A stretch of DNA of 64,000 nucleotides from an uncultured Eubacterium sp. (GCA_900543485.1 UQRM01000002.1:85540-149539); one strand, 5' to 3'. Positions 44,101 to 52,322 are shown, numbered from the stretch's first letter. Numbers and translations are program-made. Notes: generated from the letters alone by a model not told the origin.

Positions 44101-47100
44101 CGCTCCGCCGTCTGTATCCGCTAATGTCTCCCTGACGGAATATTTCCACGGCATGCCGTTAGGCGCATACTTTTCAAGCTCGACGGCGACCTGCTTGCCG
44201 GTTATGGTATAAGTCCAGACGTTGCCGCTCGTCTCATCCCATATCACACTATACAACCCATCCGACACCTCGGTTTTCCCTATGGAATTGCTCTGTCCCG
44301 GCTGTGAGTCGGCCTGCCTGTAAAGCGTCAGCGTTATTTCATCCGGCCTTGTTCCGAACACGTCATCGTAATCGTTCCAGTTTTTCTGCCCTGAGACGGT
44401 CACAATCTCCCTTTCAGTATCCTGTCTGTTGATGAAGGTGGCGGCGATCGTCCTTTCCTCTTCCGTGCCGTCTTCGCTGTCAGCCGCAGGAGTCAGCTCT
44501 CCTGTCGCCGGATCGCCGGGAACAGGCTCTCCCGTCATCTTCGTCTCAGCATCTTCAATAGCCACATCCCCCTCCACGGCCCACGTATCGTAACCGTTGA
44601 GGCTGCTCTTCACCTCCTTGACGGTATAGACGTACGGTGAACCGTTGGGAGCGTATATCTCCAGGGCTTCAAAGGTGATGACCTTTTCCAGCGGCTCGAA
44701 ATCGCCGTTCTCATCGACCTGCGACCCGTTCACGGTCACAGGATCTCCTGTGAAGAAGGACGCTATCTTCGAAAGCAGGCCTCCGGCCTGGCTCTCATAC
44801 TCGTCCCGTACAGCTTCCGAACTCCATGTCATTGTGTCCACTGTCTCAGCAGGCGAGGTGGTCCCATCGTTTTTCGTATAGGTCCTGGTCAGTTCAAAGG
44901 TGACGGCAGGATATGCCTCCGGAGCCCACCGTTCTCCATCTTTTGCCATCGGAAGGTACAGAAGCTTCTTTACGGAAAGTGACCCCAGGTTTTCCTCGTT
45001 ATCATAAGTATTCTCGATGACCACGCCGGAGCTGCTGCCGGCCTGGTCGAACACCTTGGAAAAATCCGGGCCTGTGATGTTGCTACCGCTGCCCTGAATA
45101 TCAGTAGCCATGGAGGTCTCCACTACGGTGTACCTCCACAGATTGCCGTCCTCATCGTACTTCTGGAGTCTGGAAGCATTTTCGTCTTCAGGCGTTATCA
45201 CCATTTCCCCGTCCTCTCCGAAGTTATATTCATTCACACCTTCATACAGGAACTGGAATCTGTAACTGCCATTCCTCGATATATCCGCCCAATCGCTCCC
45301 CTTTATGGTGATCTCGGCAATCTTCTTTCCATCGGTGGCCGGATCGCCGGAAGAATCGCTTGCCAGCTGCCTGTAAAGGGTGAAGGTCGCCGTAGGCAGA
45401 TCTTTCATATCATAACCTGCCGGCAGGGAGCTCCACAGCTTTTCCGCCGTCACCTCCACGTACCTGTCCAGATGATTGTTGAATGTTCCTTCCTCGATGA
45501 GGGCATAGTGAGAAGTCCCGTATCCATCTCCCAACTCCACATCGCTGACGTTCTGAACGTATCCATTTTCTATCGCAGCCTCTGTTACCTCGTATTCCGA
45601 GCCGATATAATCCTCCGATGTAACATCTTCGTCTGTCCCATCGTGATTCGGATCGAGATAGTATACGTCGGTGTAGTCGAATGAACCTCTGTCCACAATG
45701 GTCTTCTCGATGGCATAATAGGTCATCTCATATCCCAGGGCGTCGTACTTTGGAACACCCTCTATCTGAGCCAGCCAGTAATGCTCCCTGCTGTACTGTC
45801 CGCCCTGATCCGTCAGCTCATCGTCAAAGGTCCATCTGTAATCCCGCTGATATACCTGCATCTGCTCCTTTATCGCCCCGTCTTCCTCATAGTGGGAAAC
45901 ACTGTAGATGTCAAGATATATGTCGGGACGCAGGCTGTTTTCATAATTATACAGATCGTGCCACAGCTTCTTCCATTTGATATCTTTCGCTCCGGAAAGA
46001 TAGTTTTCCACACCGATGGTCTGTACGTCCGGTTTGCCGTGGTTATCGACGATCTGATACTCGCCCTCCGCGTACCTGGTGCTGTAGTCGGCGATGAGGC
46101 TGTAGAGGTTTTCATACTTTTTCTCGATGTCACCTCGCGATATCTCCTTGCCGTCTTCGATCCACACCTCCCGTATGTCGTAACGGACGATATCGCTGTT
46201 GGCGTCATACTTAGGCAGGTTGTAGAAATATATCTTCTGATCATCCGTAAAATCCACGGTCTGCCTGTAGGAAACACGGTTTCCCTCATTGTCGTATATA
46301 GCGACATCGCTTTCCTTTCGTCCGATGGACACGTAACCGTTGCCGTCTTTGTCATTACCCACTTTGTAATCGCCGTGGTTGGCGTTGTACTGAGCGCTGT
46401 CGTGGAAATCAAGCTCAATGGCGAGCCGGATGTCAACACCACTTTCTTCTTTGATTCGGCTCAGCTCGTCCGCTATCGCCTGTCTCTGGCTCCCGTCTCC
46501 GTCGGTCCATTCCTTGGTCACGGTGAGATCCACATTACCCAGCCGCCTGTTCTCAGCCGTGTAAAACTTAAGACCTTCCACCGTTTCCACGCTGTAGCTG
46601 ACCTCGTACTTGTGATTTTCGGCCTGATACTGGAGGGTGGAGTAATCGTTGTTGCTGCCTGTATCCAGGACAGGGGCGTCGCCGGTCCATGAATCGTATA
46701 AATCCTTATCAGCAGGAATGTCCGTATCCCCGACCTGCGTCTCCAGTATGTACACATCGTCCGGATCTACGTCGGCCGGAATGCTCAGCCAGTCGTACCA
46801 TGCTCCCTGAGAACCGTCCCCGTCAGTCTGCCCCAACGTTACGCTTCCTAAAGGCTCGTCAGGATTTGTCTTATCATAAGCCGTTATGGTCACCGGCTCC
46901 CTGTGGGCGATGTCGCTGTTGTCGTTCCAGTTCTTCCTGACCATGATCCGCTGGCCGGAGCCCGGTTTGTTGATAACAGTCGCGTAATAATCCCCATCCT
47001 GATCCTTCGTCACCTCGTATTCAGGGATATACGCCTGTTCTCCCGCCATTTCCAGCAGCACATACTCGTACTGATTCCCGTTCTCGTCAAATTCCACCAA

Positions 47101-49824
47101 CGGACTGACGACGGCATTCCATGGGCTCTCCTCCCTGACGGATATTCCCAGCTCTTCATTTACCTTCTCGGCCTCCTCGTCGGCCTCGCCATCCATGGTA
47201 AACTCCGCCACCTTCTTATCACTCGTTATATCTTCACCGTTGATGACCCTGTATATGGCAAATTTCACGGACGCATCTTCAGGCGGGTCCGTCTCCTTGC
47301 CATCTTCATCGTACCACTTCTTATCCACCGTATACTTGACGGTGTTGGCGATACTGTTAGTTATGACAGTATCGCCTGTCTCCTCATCTGTCTCCGACAG
47401 CGAAGTGTACTTCACATCCCTGCCATCCTGACGGAGAACAAAGAAGGCCTTCAGAAAATTCTCCTCATCGACCGTCAGCTCGATCTTTTCATCCCCCTGA
47501 TATACGCCTGTCTCCCGCCAGATATACTGGAGCTGCTGGCCGAACTCATCGTACTTCGGCACGGTCTCGCTTATATCGTCCACAGATATCTCAGCCGAGA
47601 AATCCTCCATGGTCCGGGTCTTCCCTGTCGATTCCCATCGTTCATCATCTTTGGTCTTCGAATAAAGGGTCATTTCTATTTTCACCCCATCGAATGCTGC
47701 CTGGAAGGCGGCGGCATTCCATATCTTTGACACGGACACGCTGGTGCTTTCATCTATCCTGTTGAGGATGATCCCGCCGTTGTAGAGGAAGGTATTGCCT
47801 TCCTGGCGGCGAGGCTCGTTATCAGGATCCTCCCCGGTGATCTCCACACCTTCTACCGTATCATGATATCCATTGACTCCTCCGAATACCTGAATATAAT
47901 TCTGTGCTGCTTCGTTATCTTTATCAGTCGTATCCAGATATTCCCTGAGGACGTAGTAATACCTGTACCCTTCCGTATCGTACTTCGGAAGGTCCTCGAA
48001 CTGGAGCTTCTGGGAATCGAATCCATCTTCTCCCTCGACCGGATCCTTCGATCCGCTGCTGTCCAGCTCTATGCTCATTATATCGCCTGTTCCGTCTCTG
48101 ACAGGAGCTGCGGTAGCATAGCTGCTGCCTTCCCTGTATCTCCAGAGCTGGAACTCTCCCGTAGGCCGGTTATCGACAGTCTCGTCTTCGCCGTCATCGA
48201 GCCATATCTTGGCGGCTTCATAATCTCTCGTTCCTGCCAGAGTAAGATACATGGTGCCGCCATCGTAAAGCTGGTCAGTCTGGGATGAAAATCCCGGAAC
48301 AGCCGTGTTGTCATAGATTATCGAGTAGTAATCCCCCTTTTCAAATCCGGGAACGTCTTCAAAATCATCGACCAGGATCTTGTCCTCATCTTCAAACTTA
48401 TCCTCCATGCTGTAGGTTATTCTCGTACCGTCCAGGTTGTACTTCGGCACACCTGTCATGCTGCACTTGCCGTTCTTGTTCTCGCTGTCGACCTCCACAT
48501 CTATATCGAATCTGCCGCTGTGCTCCTCGTCCGTCAGATCGATGGATTCCCTCACGTCCTGACGATATTCGACATTGAAATAGAAATTCTTCTTTATCAC
48601 ATCCTCCGCAACAGTCTCATCCACAGCATTCCCGCCCTTTCTGAAAGCGAGATCGAACACTATGTCCTCCATAAGGACATAGTACCATCCGGGCTCTGTC
48701 AGACCGGTATAAATACTTTCACCTGATCCTATGTCCTCCCGGGTAACCTCCGTAAGCTGATAACCGTTCGCTGCCGCCGGAACTACTTCCCACTGGATAT
48801 CATCGTAAACTGTAGCATCCCCATATGCATCGTAATATGTCACCTTGCTCGGGAGCTGAGGGATCTGGACGTTCCATCTGCCTATGCCGTTTTCAGTGAT
48901 ACTCACTTCAGGCATCTGAGTAAGGCCGAGAGTCGCCATGTTATCCGCAGTAAGCTCGGTGAAGCTGCCGTTTCCTTCCAGGGAAAAGCGAAGCACAGGA
49001 ACCATCTCCGCAGTCCCGGGCCTGATGCTCATTTCGTCATTGTTGTCCACCCAGAAGATATCGAAGGACTGGACGTCCTGTCTCTCGTCTATATCGACAC
49101 GCTCCCGGGAAGACAGGCTCCTTGCTGTCATCTTCCCGGAGAGGCTGTTCTTCCCGGATAAACTATCTGTTCCGAAAAGACCCGGCAGATCCTTCTCATC
49201 GGATATCATGACTGTGAAGCTCTCCGCGTCCACGGCTATATTTTCCGCATCTACAGGCTCCGCCTCATTTCCTTCTCCATATCGCGCCCCGGCCAGGACA
49301 TCACCGGCCTCCACAGCCACGTCATGTGCTCCCGGCTCCGTCGCGGCTCCCTCAGCCTTTCCAAAGTCAAGATCCGCTTTCAATACAGGCTCCTGGCGAT
49401 CCAACGTGAATTCGAGGAAAAGCGCCCCATCATCTCCGTGTCTGATAGAAATATCATTCCCTGCGGAAGGTTTGACCGTTATGGTCTCGTCCAGCTCCGA
49501 TCCGGGATCTCGAAACTGCATGAGAAGCTGAGCCTCGTCTTCCTCCAGCCTTATCTCCATATCCACGGAGTCCGCCCCGCTCTTTTCAGGATCATAGGCA
49601 GCCTCGAGGGAAACCTTCACCTTTTCCCTCTCAGCGTTGTCGTACGCCTTCTCAGGCTTCCAGGACAGCGTGATCATACGGCCGTCGGCTCCGCCTTCCG
49701 TCCCGGAGTCTTCTTTATCCCGTCCCCCCTCGTATGCAGCACTTATCGTACCCGGCATCATCGTCACTATCATGACCAGCGTCATCATCATGACCATGAA
49801 CTTCTTCCCTGCACTCACTCTCAT
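41113..49824 (-). CDS. Giant Cna-B-repeat surface adhesin
   Basis: A 2903-residue secreted, cell-surface protein. Residues 1-29 are a signal peptide (MMMTLVMIVTMMPGTISA). Residues about 30-530 are a non-repetitive, acidic N-terminal region. From about residue 535 come around 15-16 Cna-B-type domains, each opening with a K-x-W pattern (AAKIWLDDG, DKKWYDEDG, VRKNWNDNS, GQKNWNDYDD, GSKTWKDNGG, VEKVWTDSDD) and often RPDxxxLxLYR. Such domains usually form Lys-Asn isopeptide bonds. The C terminus has DTKTGDDTS (TGD at 2870-2872), a hydrophobic stretch (about 2876-2896) and RRKSRK: a sorting-signal-like end without the usual Pro. It lies 44 nt after an HTH gene that is itself next to an invertible promoter. 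No sortase is in the window. Ligand unknown. Confidence 0.92.
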   Translation of the reverse strand: MRVSAGKKFMVMMMTLVMIVTMMPGTISAAYEGGRDKEDSGTEGGADGRMITLSWKPEKAYDNAEREKVKVSLEAAYDPEKSGADSVDMEIRLEEDEAQLLMQFRDPGSELDETITVKPSAGNDISIRHGDDGALFLEFTLDRQEPVLKADLDFGKAEGAATEPGAHDVAVEAGDVLAGARYGEGNEAEPVDAENIAVDAESFTVMISDEKDLPGLFGTDSLSGKNSLSGKMTARSLSSRERVDIDERQDVQSFDIFWVDNNDEMSIRPGTAEMVPVLRFSLEGNGSFTELTADNMATLGLTQMPEVSITENGIGRWNVQIPQLPSKVTYYDAYGDATVYDDIQWEVVPAAANGYQLTEVTREDIGSGESIYTGLTEPGWYYVLMEDIVFDLAFRKGGNAVDETVAEDVIKKNFYFNVEYRQDVRESIDLTDEEHSGRFDIDVEVDSENKNGKCSMTGVPKYNLDGTRITYSMEDKFEDEDKILVDDFEDVPGFEKGDYYSIIYDNTAVPGFSSQTDQLYDGGTMYLTLAGTRDYEAAKIWLDDGEDETVDNRPTGEFQLWRYREGSSYATAAPVRDGTGDIMSIELDSSGSKDPVEGEDGFDSQKLQFEDLPKYDTEGYRYYYVLREYLDTTDKDNEAAQNYIQVFGGVNGYHDTVEGVEITGEDPDNEPRRQEGNTFLYNGGIILNRIDESTSVSVSKIWNAAAFQAAFDGVKIEMTLYSKTKDDERWESTGKTRTMEDFSAEISVDDISETVPKYDEFGQQLQYIWRETGVYQGDEKIELTVDEENFLKAFFVLRQDGRDVKYTSLSETDEETGDTVITNSIANTVKYTVDKKWYDEDGKETDPPEDASVKFAIYRVINGEDITSDKKVAEFTMDGEADEEAEKVNEELGISVREESPWNAVVSPLVEFDENGNQYEYVLLEMAGEQAYIPEYEVTKDQDGDYYATVINKPGSGQRIMVRKNWNDNSDIAHREPVTITAYDKTNPDEPLGSVTLGQTDGDGSQGAWYDWLSIPADVDPDDVYILETQVGDTDIPADKDLYDSWTGDAPVLDTGSNNDYSTLQYQAENHKYEVSYSVETVEGLKFYTAENRRLGNVDLTVTKEWTDGDGSQRQAIADELSRIKEESGVDIRLAIELDFHDSAQYNANHGDYKVGNDKDGNGYVSIGRKESDVAIYDNEGNRVSYRQTVDFTDDQKIYFYNLPKYDANSDIVRYDIREVWIEDGKEISRGDIEKKYENLYSLIADYSTRYAEGEYQIVDNHGKPDVQTIGVENYLSGAKDIKWKKLWHDLYNYENSLRPDIYLDIYSVSHYEEDGAIKEQMQVYQRDYRWTFDDELTDQGGQYSREHYWLAQIEGVPKYDALGYEMTYYAIEKTIVDRGSFDYTDVYYLDPNHDGTDEDVTSEDYIGSEYEVTEAAIENGYVQNVSDVELGDGYGTSHYALIEEGTFNNHLDRYVEVTAEKLWSSLPAGYDMKDLPTATFTLYRQLASDSSGDPATDGKKIAEITIKGSDWADISRNGSYRFQFLYEGVNEYNFGEDGEMVITPEDENASRLQKYDEDGNLWRYTVVETSMATDIQGSGSNITGPDFSKVFDQAGSSSGVVIENTYDNEENLGSLSVKKLLYLPMAKDGERWAPEAYPAVTFELTRTYTKNDGTTSPAETVDTMTWSSEAVRDEYESQAGGLLSKIASFFTGDPVTVNGSQVDENGDFEPLEKVITFEALEIYAPNGSPYVYTVKEVKSSLNGYDTWAVEGDVAIEDAETKMTGEPVPGDPATGELTPAADSEDGTEEERTIAATFINRQDTEREIVTVSGQKNWNDYDDVFGTRPDEITLTLYRQADSQPGQSNSIGKTEVSDGLYSVIWDETSGNVWTYTITGKQVAVELEKYAPNGMPWKYSVRETLADTDGGAAEIYDMTPAGGETSAKGAAGDSGEITLGHLTNSMMTSTSFSKTWVDSDGDVIDEDLLGVELSVDFTLQVAEVTKGEDSQEQISEWSDAETYFRTNLGWIDDNGRSAYENVFGEDGEYQFTQTKTGHIDDDEVWGKDNRGSFSGLPGYIKKDSSSAETTQLTYRVVERKIRYEAGENTVIQNVNVTADEGTTYKLEFPEASVGDEDAGAFDGPFAPAYPDGDGWSSDGAYNDSDSDFANMLKTTEMAAKKIWQGDDNNAYGTREETGRGDYDWEVTFVVQQRLDGDEWSDVMVNGEGGETPLTITIYGTDLQTGSDVVTFSGLPETGLTGGTYQYRIRELDTDDTVIDGTAGNDRYNTSYEVDYDREDGVTTVTNRLETTRIYADKIWNKGIKDKQTLTFELKYLDEDGETWRSFVPAATVTLDGIPELAQTVPGSLPAVGASYGEYDSWRASWSNVPLVMAGSSLDNDGHTIYTVVEKDRGRYLIETTGGDKNYDGEKYHTFDISNNEKTSLTVEKSWLGVEPDALKEVTASIYRAAVTDEELEAGKLDGDSRDEAVPGNDGGEMTVTLNKGNGWNVTIEDLPKYDGEGKTYVYFARETAIGGEEPPEDELYISYKNGRDPASGDYSTRIINVGRTDIEGSKTWKDNGGAYGTRPDDVELKLYRATAGGEPALVDADTMKEEGIAFRWANKDGDRWSYQYTGLPVTDSRGNEYAYSVKEAEEMEAGDGDVYRAGSEGTSDNGYALTNTLTDTIDIPVEKVWTDSDDKGGTRPDSIRLVLCANGEEYREATVERPDTDDGRWAYTFEGLPEYDEDGVRIEYTVAEKEVPDGYDVRVDGMTVENVARGGLTVTKTVKGNAGDKDKEFTFIVTLDNENITGLYGDMEFEDGKARFTLSDGESLSADGLPGGTGYSVREEEDGSDGYVTRSENSEGTIPAGDIITVKYVNSKDIPPADDSDTDTKTGDDTSLAIPAAVMAASLAAIAAVLAGIRRKSRK

Positions 49825-49868
49825 ACAGCTTTCTCCTCACTTTCGAAAAACAATACATCCACACGCTT

Positions 49869-50321
49869 TCAGAGTTTCCCGGATGCCCTCTTCTTCATCT
49901 CCTCCAGCTCAGCACGCTGTCTTTTTATGACATGCTCCTGTTTCCTTATCAGCCCCCGCAGCAGCTTTATATGCTCCGCGGCTTCAAATCTGCCGTCCGC
50001 TCCGGGATCCCTGCGCTTATCGGTCATATGACGAGTATCGCCATCCGCTCCGGAATCGGGGATGTCGATGTCAAGGGCGCCTGAGCAATACATCGCTCTC
50101 CACCTCGAACATGCTCTCTCGACCCTTTTCGATCCAAGCACTGTCGTATCGAATCCCGCATTCCTGAATATATTTCCAGGTCGTTCTCCATTCAGATATT
50201 TGCACATGAACAACTTCTTGAAGTCATCGGAATATTTTATCCGCGCAGAATCTACCGATACGACGTACGGATTGCGCCTGAGTTCTTCGATCTCCTCCTG
50301 CGTAAGCTTTCCTCGTCCCAC
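49869..50321 (-). CDS. Small HTH protein with C-terminal coiled coil, upstream of the adhesin
   Basis: A 150-residue basic protein. After LTQEEIEELRRNPYV comes a helix-turn-helix-like block (YSDDFKKLFMCKYLNGERPG, then IFRNAGFDTTVLGSKRVERA), reminiscent of the HTH of IS3-type OrfA proteins and of a small family found near adhesins. The end (about 115-150) is a charged coiled coil (LIRKQEHVIKRQRAELEEMK). The GTG at 50321 has GAGGAGGGAG a few nt before it and lies outside the invertible segment; a longer reading would start inside that segment. It is probably co-transcribed with the adhesin and could control the operon or its switch. Confidence 0.75.
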   Translation of the reverse strand: MGRGKLTQEEIEELRRNPYVVSVDSARIKYSDDFKKLFMCKYLNGERPGNIFRNAGFDTTVLGSKRVERACSRWRAMYCSGALDIDIPDSGADGDTRHMTDKRRDPGADGRFEAAEHIKLLRGLIRKQEHVIKRQRAELEEMKKRASGKL

Positions 50322-50392
50322 TTTTCTCCCTCCTCTAAACGATATGCATTTTGCAGAAAGACGCGCAGCTCTTCCGTGCAGCCATAGGCTCC

Positions 50393-50420
50393 ATACCACA
50401 TAATTCGTCTTATGTTGTAT
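50393..50420. repeat. Left recombination site of the inversion switch
   Basis: Arms ATACCACATAA and TTATGTTGTAT (10 of 11 complementary) surround the spacer TTCGTC (50404-50409). The 17 bp at 50399-50415 recur exactly, inverted, at 50688-50704. Layout (two inverted arms and a 6-bp crossover spacer) is typical for tyrosine recombinase core sites. Confidence 0.85.
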
Positions 50421-50543
50421 GGATCTCCGACAGTTTGTACCATTGCTAAACAAAAAAGGGATATAAAGGATTTTTCGTAAAGATCAGGTTAACGATCATC
50501 GAAACGATGATAAAAAAAGAAGATATGTCAGTCATCTAAAGTA

Positions 50544-50580
50544 ACCCTTAATTGGCTTTTTCAAGCATAAGGGTGATTTT
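50544..50580 (+). terminator. Terminator-like hairpin inside the invertible segment
   Basis: ACCCTTA (50544-50550) pairs with TAAGGGT (50568-50574), with TTG/CAA pairing inside, and is followed rightward by GATTTTTTG. It works in one direction only, so its effect changes with inversion. Confidence 0.5.
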
Positions 50581-50616
50581 TTGTGAAAAGAATGTTAAAT
50601 TGGTATTAAAGTTCAA

Positions 50617-50646
50617 TTGACATGCGCTGGTGTTACATACTATACT
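50617..50646 (+). promoter_or_regulatory. Strong sigma-A-type promoter on the invertible segment
   Basis: TTGACA, 18 nt, TATACT: a perfect -35 and near-perfect -10. In this orientation it reads rightward, antisense to the recombinase gene and away from the adhesin. After inversion it would lie at about 50457-50486, reading left, with a start about 130 nt before the HTH gene's GTG. Confidence 0.75.
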
Positions 50647-50682
50647 GTATATATCTAATCATATTTTAAAATGTATATCTAT

Positions 50683-50710
50683 GTACCACATAAGACGAAT
50701 TATGCCGTCA
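50683..50710. repeat. Right recombination site of the inversion switch
   Basis: Arms GTACCACATAA and TTATGCCGTCA surround spacer GACGAA (50694-50699), the reverse complement of the left spacer. The outer arm is less conserved (about 7 of 11) and its last 3 bases are the stop codon of the recombinase gene. Confidence 0.85.
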
Positions 50711-51544
50711 CAGCACCAATCCCAGCGCATCGATCTTTCTGCGATGTTCGTACCCTGAGGTCATTATATATATCCTGGTCGTGTCTATATTGCTGTGCCC
50801 CAGCACATCAGCCAGTTTCGCTATGTCCTTATCGTTTTCATAGAAACATCTGGCAAAAAGATGACGTACATTGTGCGGGAATACCTTTTCTTTCCCTACT
50901 CCTGCTTTTTCGCCGAGCCTTTTCATCATCTTCCATATGTTTGACCTGTCCAGCGGTTTCCTGCCGCTGGTCACGAAAACCGGGCCGCCGGTGAGTTTTT
51001 CCCTGCGTATATAGCTCTGGAGGCGTTTTTTCAGCCTTCCTGCGATAAGGACAGTCCTGTTCTTTCCCTTGAGCCATATACTGGCTTCCCCCTTTTCCAC
51101 AGCCTCCACCGTTATATATCTCAGCTCCGACACTCTTATGCCCGTACCGCCGAGGGTCTGCATCAACAGACTCATCCGCTCATCTCCCTGAGCTATCGCC
51201 TGATCGATCATGCTGAGATATTCACGCTTAGTCAGCTCCTTTTCTCCGGGGCAGTACGCACGCCGTTGTATTCTCATAGTCTTCACCCTCAGATCTCTTC
51301 TGCCTGTGTATTCAAGGAATCCGTTTATAGCCGCCAGCTTCGTATTCACACTGGAGACCCTGTACCTTTCGCAAAGCTGCATCTTATATTTTATGACCGC
51401 TTCCTTCGTTACGCATCCATCTGCCGCCGCTCTGCTCATTTCGATGATAAATGCCGAGATATCCCTGCGATACTGATTCACGGTCGCTCTGGACCGTTCT
51501 TTTCTCGTGAGATAACCAATGTAGCTTTCAAGTTGTTCATACAT
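50708..51544 (-). CDS. Tyrosine recombinase (site-specific invertase) of the adhesin switch
   Basis: A 278-residue tyrosine recombinase with an N-terminal SAM-like core-binding domain (about 1-90) and a catalytic domain with Arg137 (GGTGIRVSEL), Lys160/161 (WLKGKN), His224 and Arg227 (FPHNVRHLF), His250 (LGHSNIDTT) and nucleophile Tyr259 (TRIYI). All active-site residues are present. Its gene ends inside the right recombination site, so it is physically part of the switch, and it should invert the segment between the sites. The start at 51544 is best spaced from AAAGGGG; 51550 is an alternative. It has the promoter of the segment running antisense to its 3' end in this orientation. Confidence 0.93.
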   Translation of the reverse strand: MYEQLESYIGYLTRKERSRATVNQYRRDISAFIIEMSRAAADGCVTKEAVIKYKMQLCERYRVSSVNTKLAAINGFLEYTGRRDLRVKTMRIQRRAYCPGEKELTKREYLSMIDQAIAQGDERMSLLMQTLGGTGIRVSELRYITVEAVEKGEASIWLKGKNRTVLIAGRLKKRLQSYIRREKLTGGPVFVTSGRKPLDRSNIWKMMKRLGEKAGVGKEKVFPHNVRHLFARCFYENDKDIAKLADVLGHSNIDTTRIYIMTSGYEHRRKIDALGLVL

Positions 51545-51698
51545 GTTCATTTCCCCTTTCGATTTCTCATAAAATTGAACATTACATCAATATATATTAT
51601 ATCTGTTTTTACGTTGCATAAACCACCGCTTTACGCGGCAATAAACAGTATCATTGAGACAATCAATAAAACATATGAAAAAGGAGGATAATTAAGAT

Positions 51699-52256
51699 AT
51701 GTATACGATGAATAAAAAAACAGGAATAATCATTTCAATAGTCATGATAGGGCTGGGGCTGTTAGCCTTCTTCGACCCTCTCGCCCTGGGACTCGGGATC
51801 TCTTACATAGTAACGGCAGGCCTGGGCATATACGGCATCTCCAGCATCATAACCTACTTCAGATCCAAAGCTTCCTACAGAAGCGGCTGGTCTCTTGCCA
51901 ACGGTATCGTACTGACACTGCTGTCAGGGCTGATGCTGTGGACTGCCCTCGGTAATCCTTACGGCTCTGTAGAATTGCTGAGCACACTGACATTCGCTAT
52001 CGGTTTCTTCACCCTGCTGAGCGGGATAGAGCAGATACAGGCCTTCAGCGCCCTGCGAAAAGCTTCTGTTCCCGGAGCCGGACTGATGTTGACCAGCGGT
52101 ATCATGAACCTGTTTCTGACGTTGATAATACTTATCAACCCTCTTCTGGGCTGGTTTGGTCTCAGCGTGATATGGGGGCTTTACCTGACCATGTCCGGTA
52201 TCGTACTGCTGACCGAGTCTTTCGTCGGAAACAGTACCCGATACCACGCCGCCTGA
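51699..52256 (+). CDS. DUF308/HdeD-family membrane protein
   Basis: A 185-residue protein with about six hydrophobic segments and the family's paired repeat pattern (IIISIVMIGLGLLAFFDPLA, then GLMLTSGIMNLFLTLIILIN). Homologues include HdeD of acid resistance, but most have no known role. AAGGAGG lies 11 nt before ATG 51699. It is divergent from the recombinase and convergent with the Crp/Fnr gene. Confidence 0.85.
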   Translation: MYTMNKKTGIIISIVMIGLGLLAFFDPLALGLGISYIVTAGLGIYGISSIITYFRSKASYRSGWSLANGIVLTLLSGLMLWTALGNPYGSVELLSTLTFAIGFFTLLSGIEQIQAFSALRKASVPGAGLMLTSGIMNLFLTLIILINPLLGWFGLSVIWGLYLTMSGIVLLTESFVGNSTRYHAA

Positions 52257-52285
52257 CCGGCGGAGGGCTCATATGCCCAAAAAAT

Positions 52286-52314
52286 AAAGGCTGCTTCTCA
52301 CGAAGCAGACCTTT
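52286..52314. terminator. Hairpin between convergent genes
   Basis: AAAGG-CTGCTTC pairs with GAAGCAG-A-CCTTT around a TCAC loop, between the DUF308 and Crp/Fnr genes. T-tracts are short. Confidence 0.65.
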
Positions 52315-52322
52315 CACATAGA

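Larger units (their letters stand above)
50404..50699. other. Predicted invertible promoter segment
   Basis: About 290 bp between the crossover spacers of two inverted sites, holding a strong promoter (50617-50646), a terminator-like hairpin (50544-50580) and a perfect hairpin (ATCATCG/CGATGAT, 50495-50511), but no gene. AT-rich. Recombination between the sites would flip it and turn the promoter toward the HTH-adhesin operon. This is predicted from one orientation only. Confidence 0.8.

Noticed and set aside
50322..50453. Longer start for the HTH gene at 50453, inside the invertible segment
   Set aside because: It would make the protein N terminus change with inversion, an attractive idea. 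However the extra 44 residues look non-coding, and the GTG at 50321 has a strong ribosome binding site.
50495..50511. ATCATCG/CGATGAT hairpin as a terminator
   Set aside because: The A-run follows it rightward, and on the leftward strand the T-run comes before it, so it does not fit a terminator in either direction.
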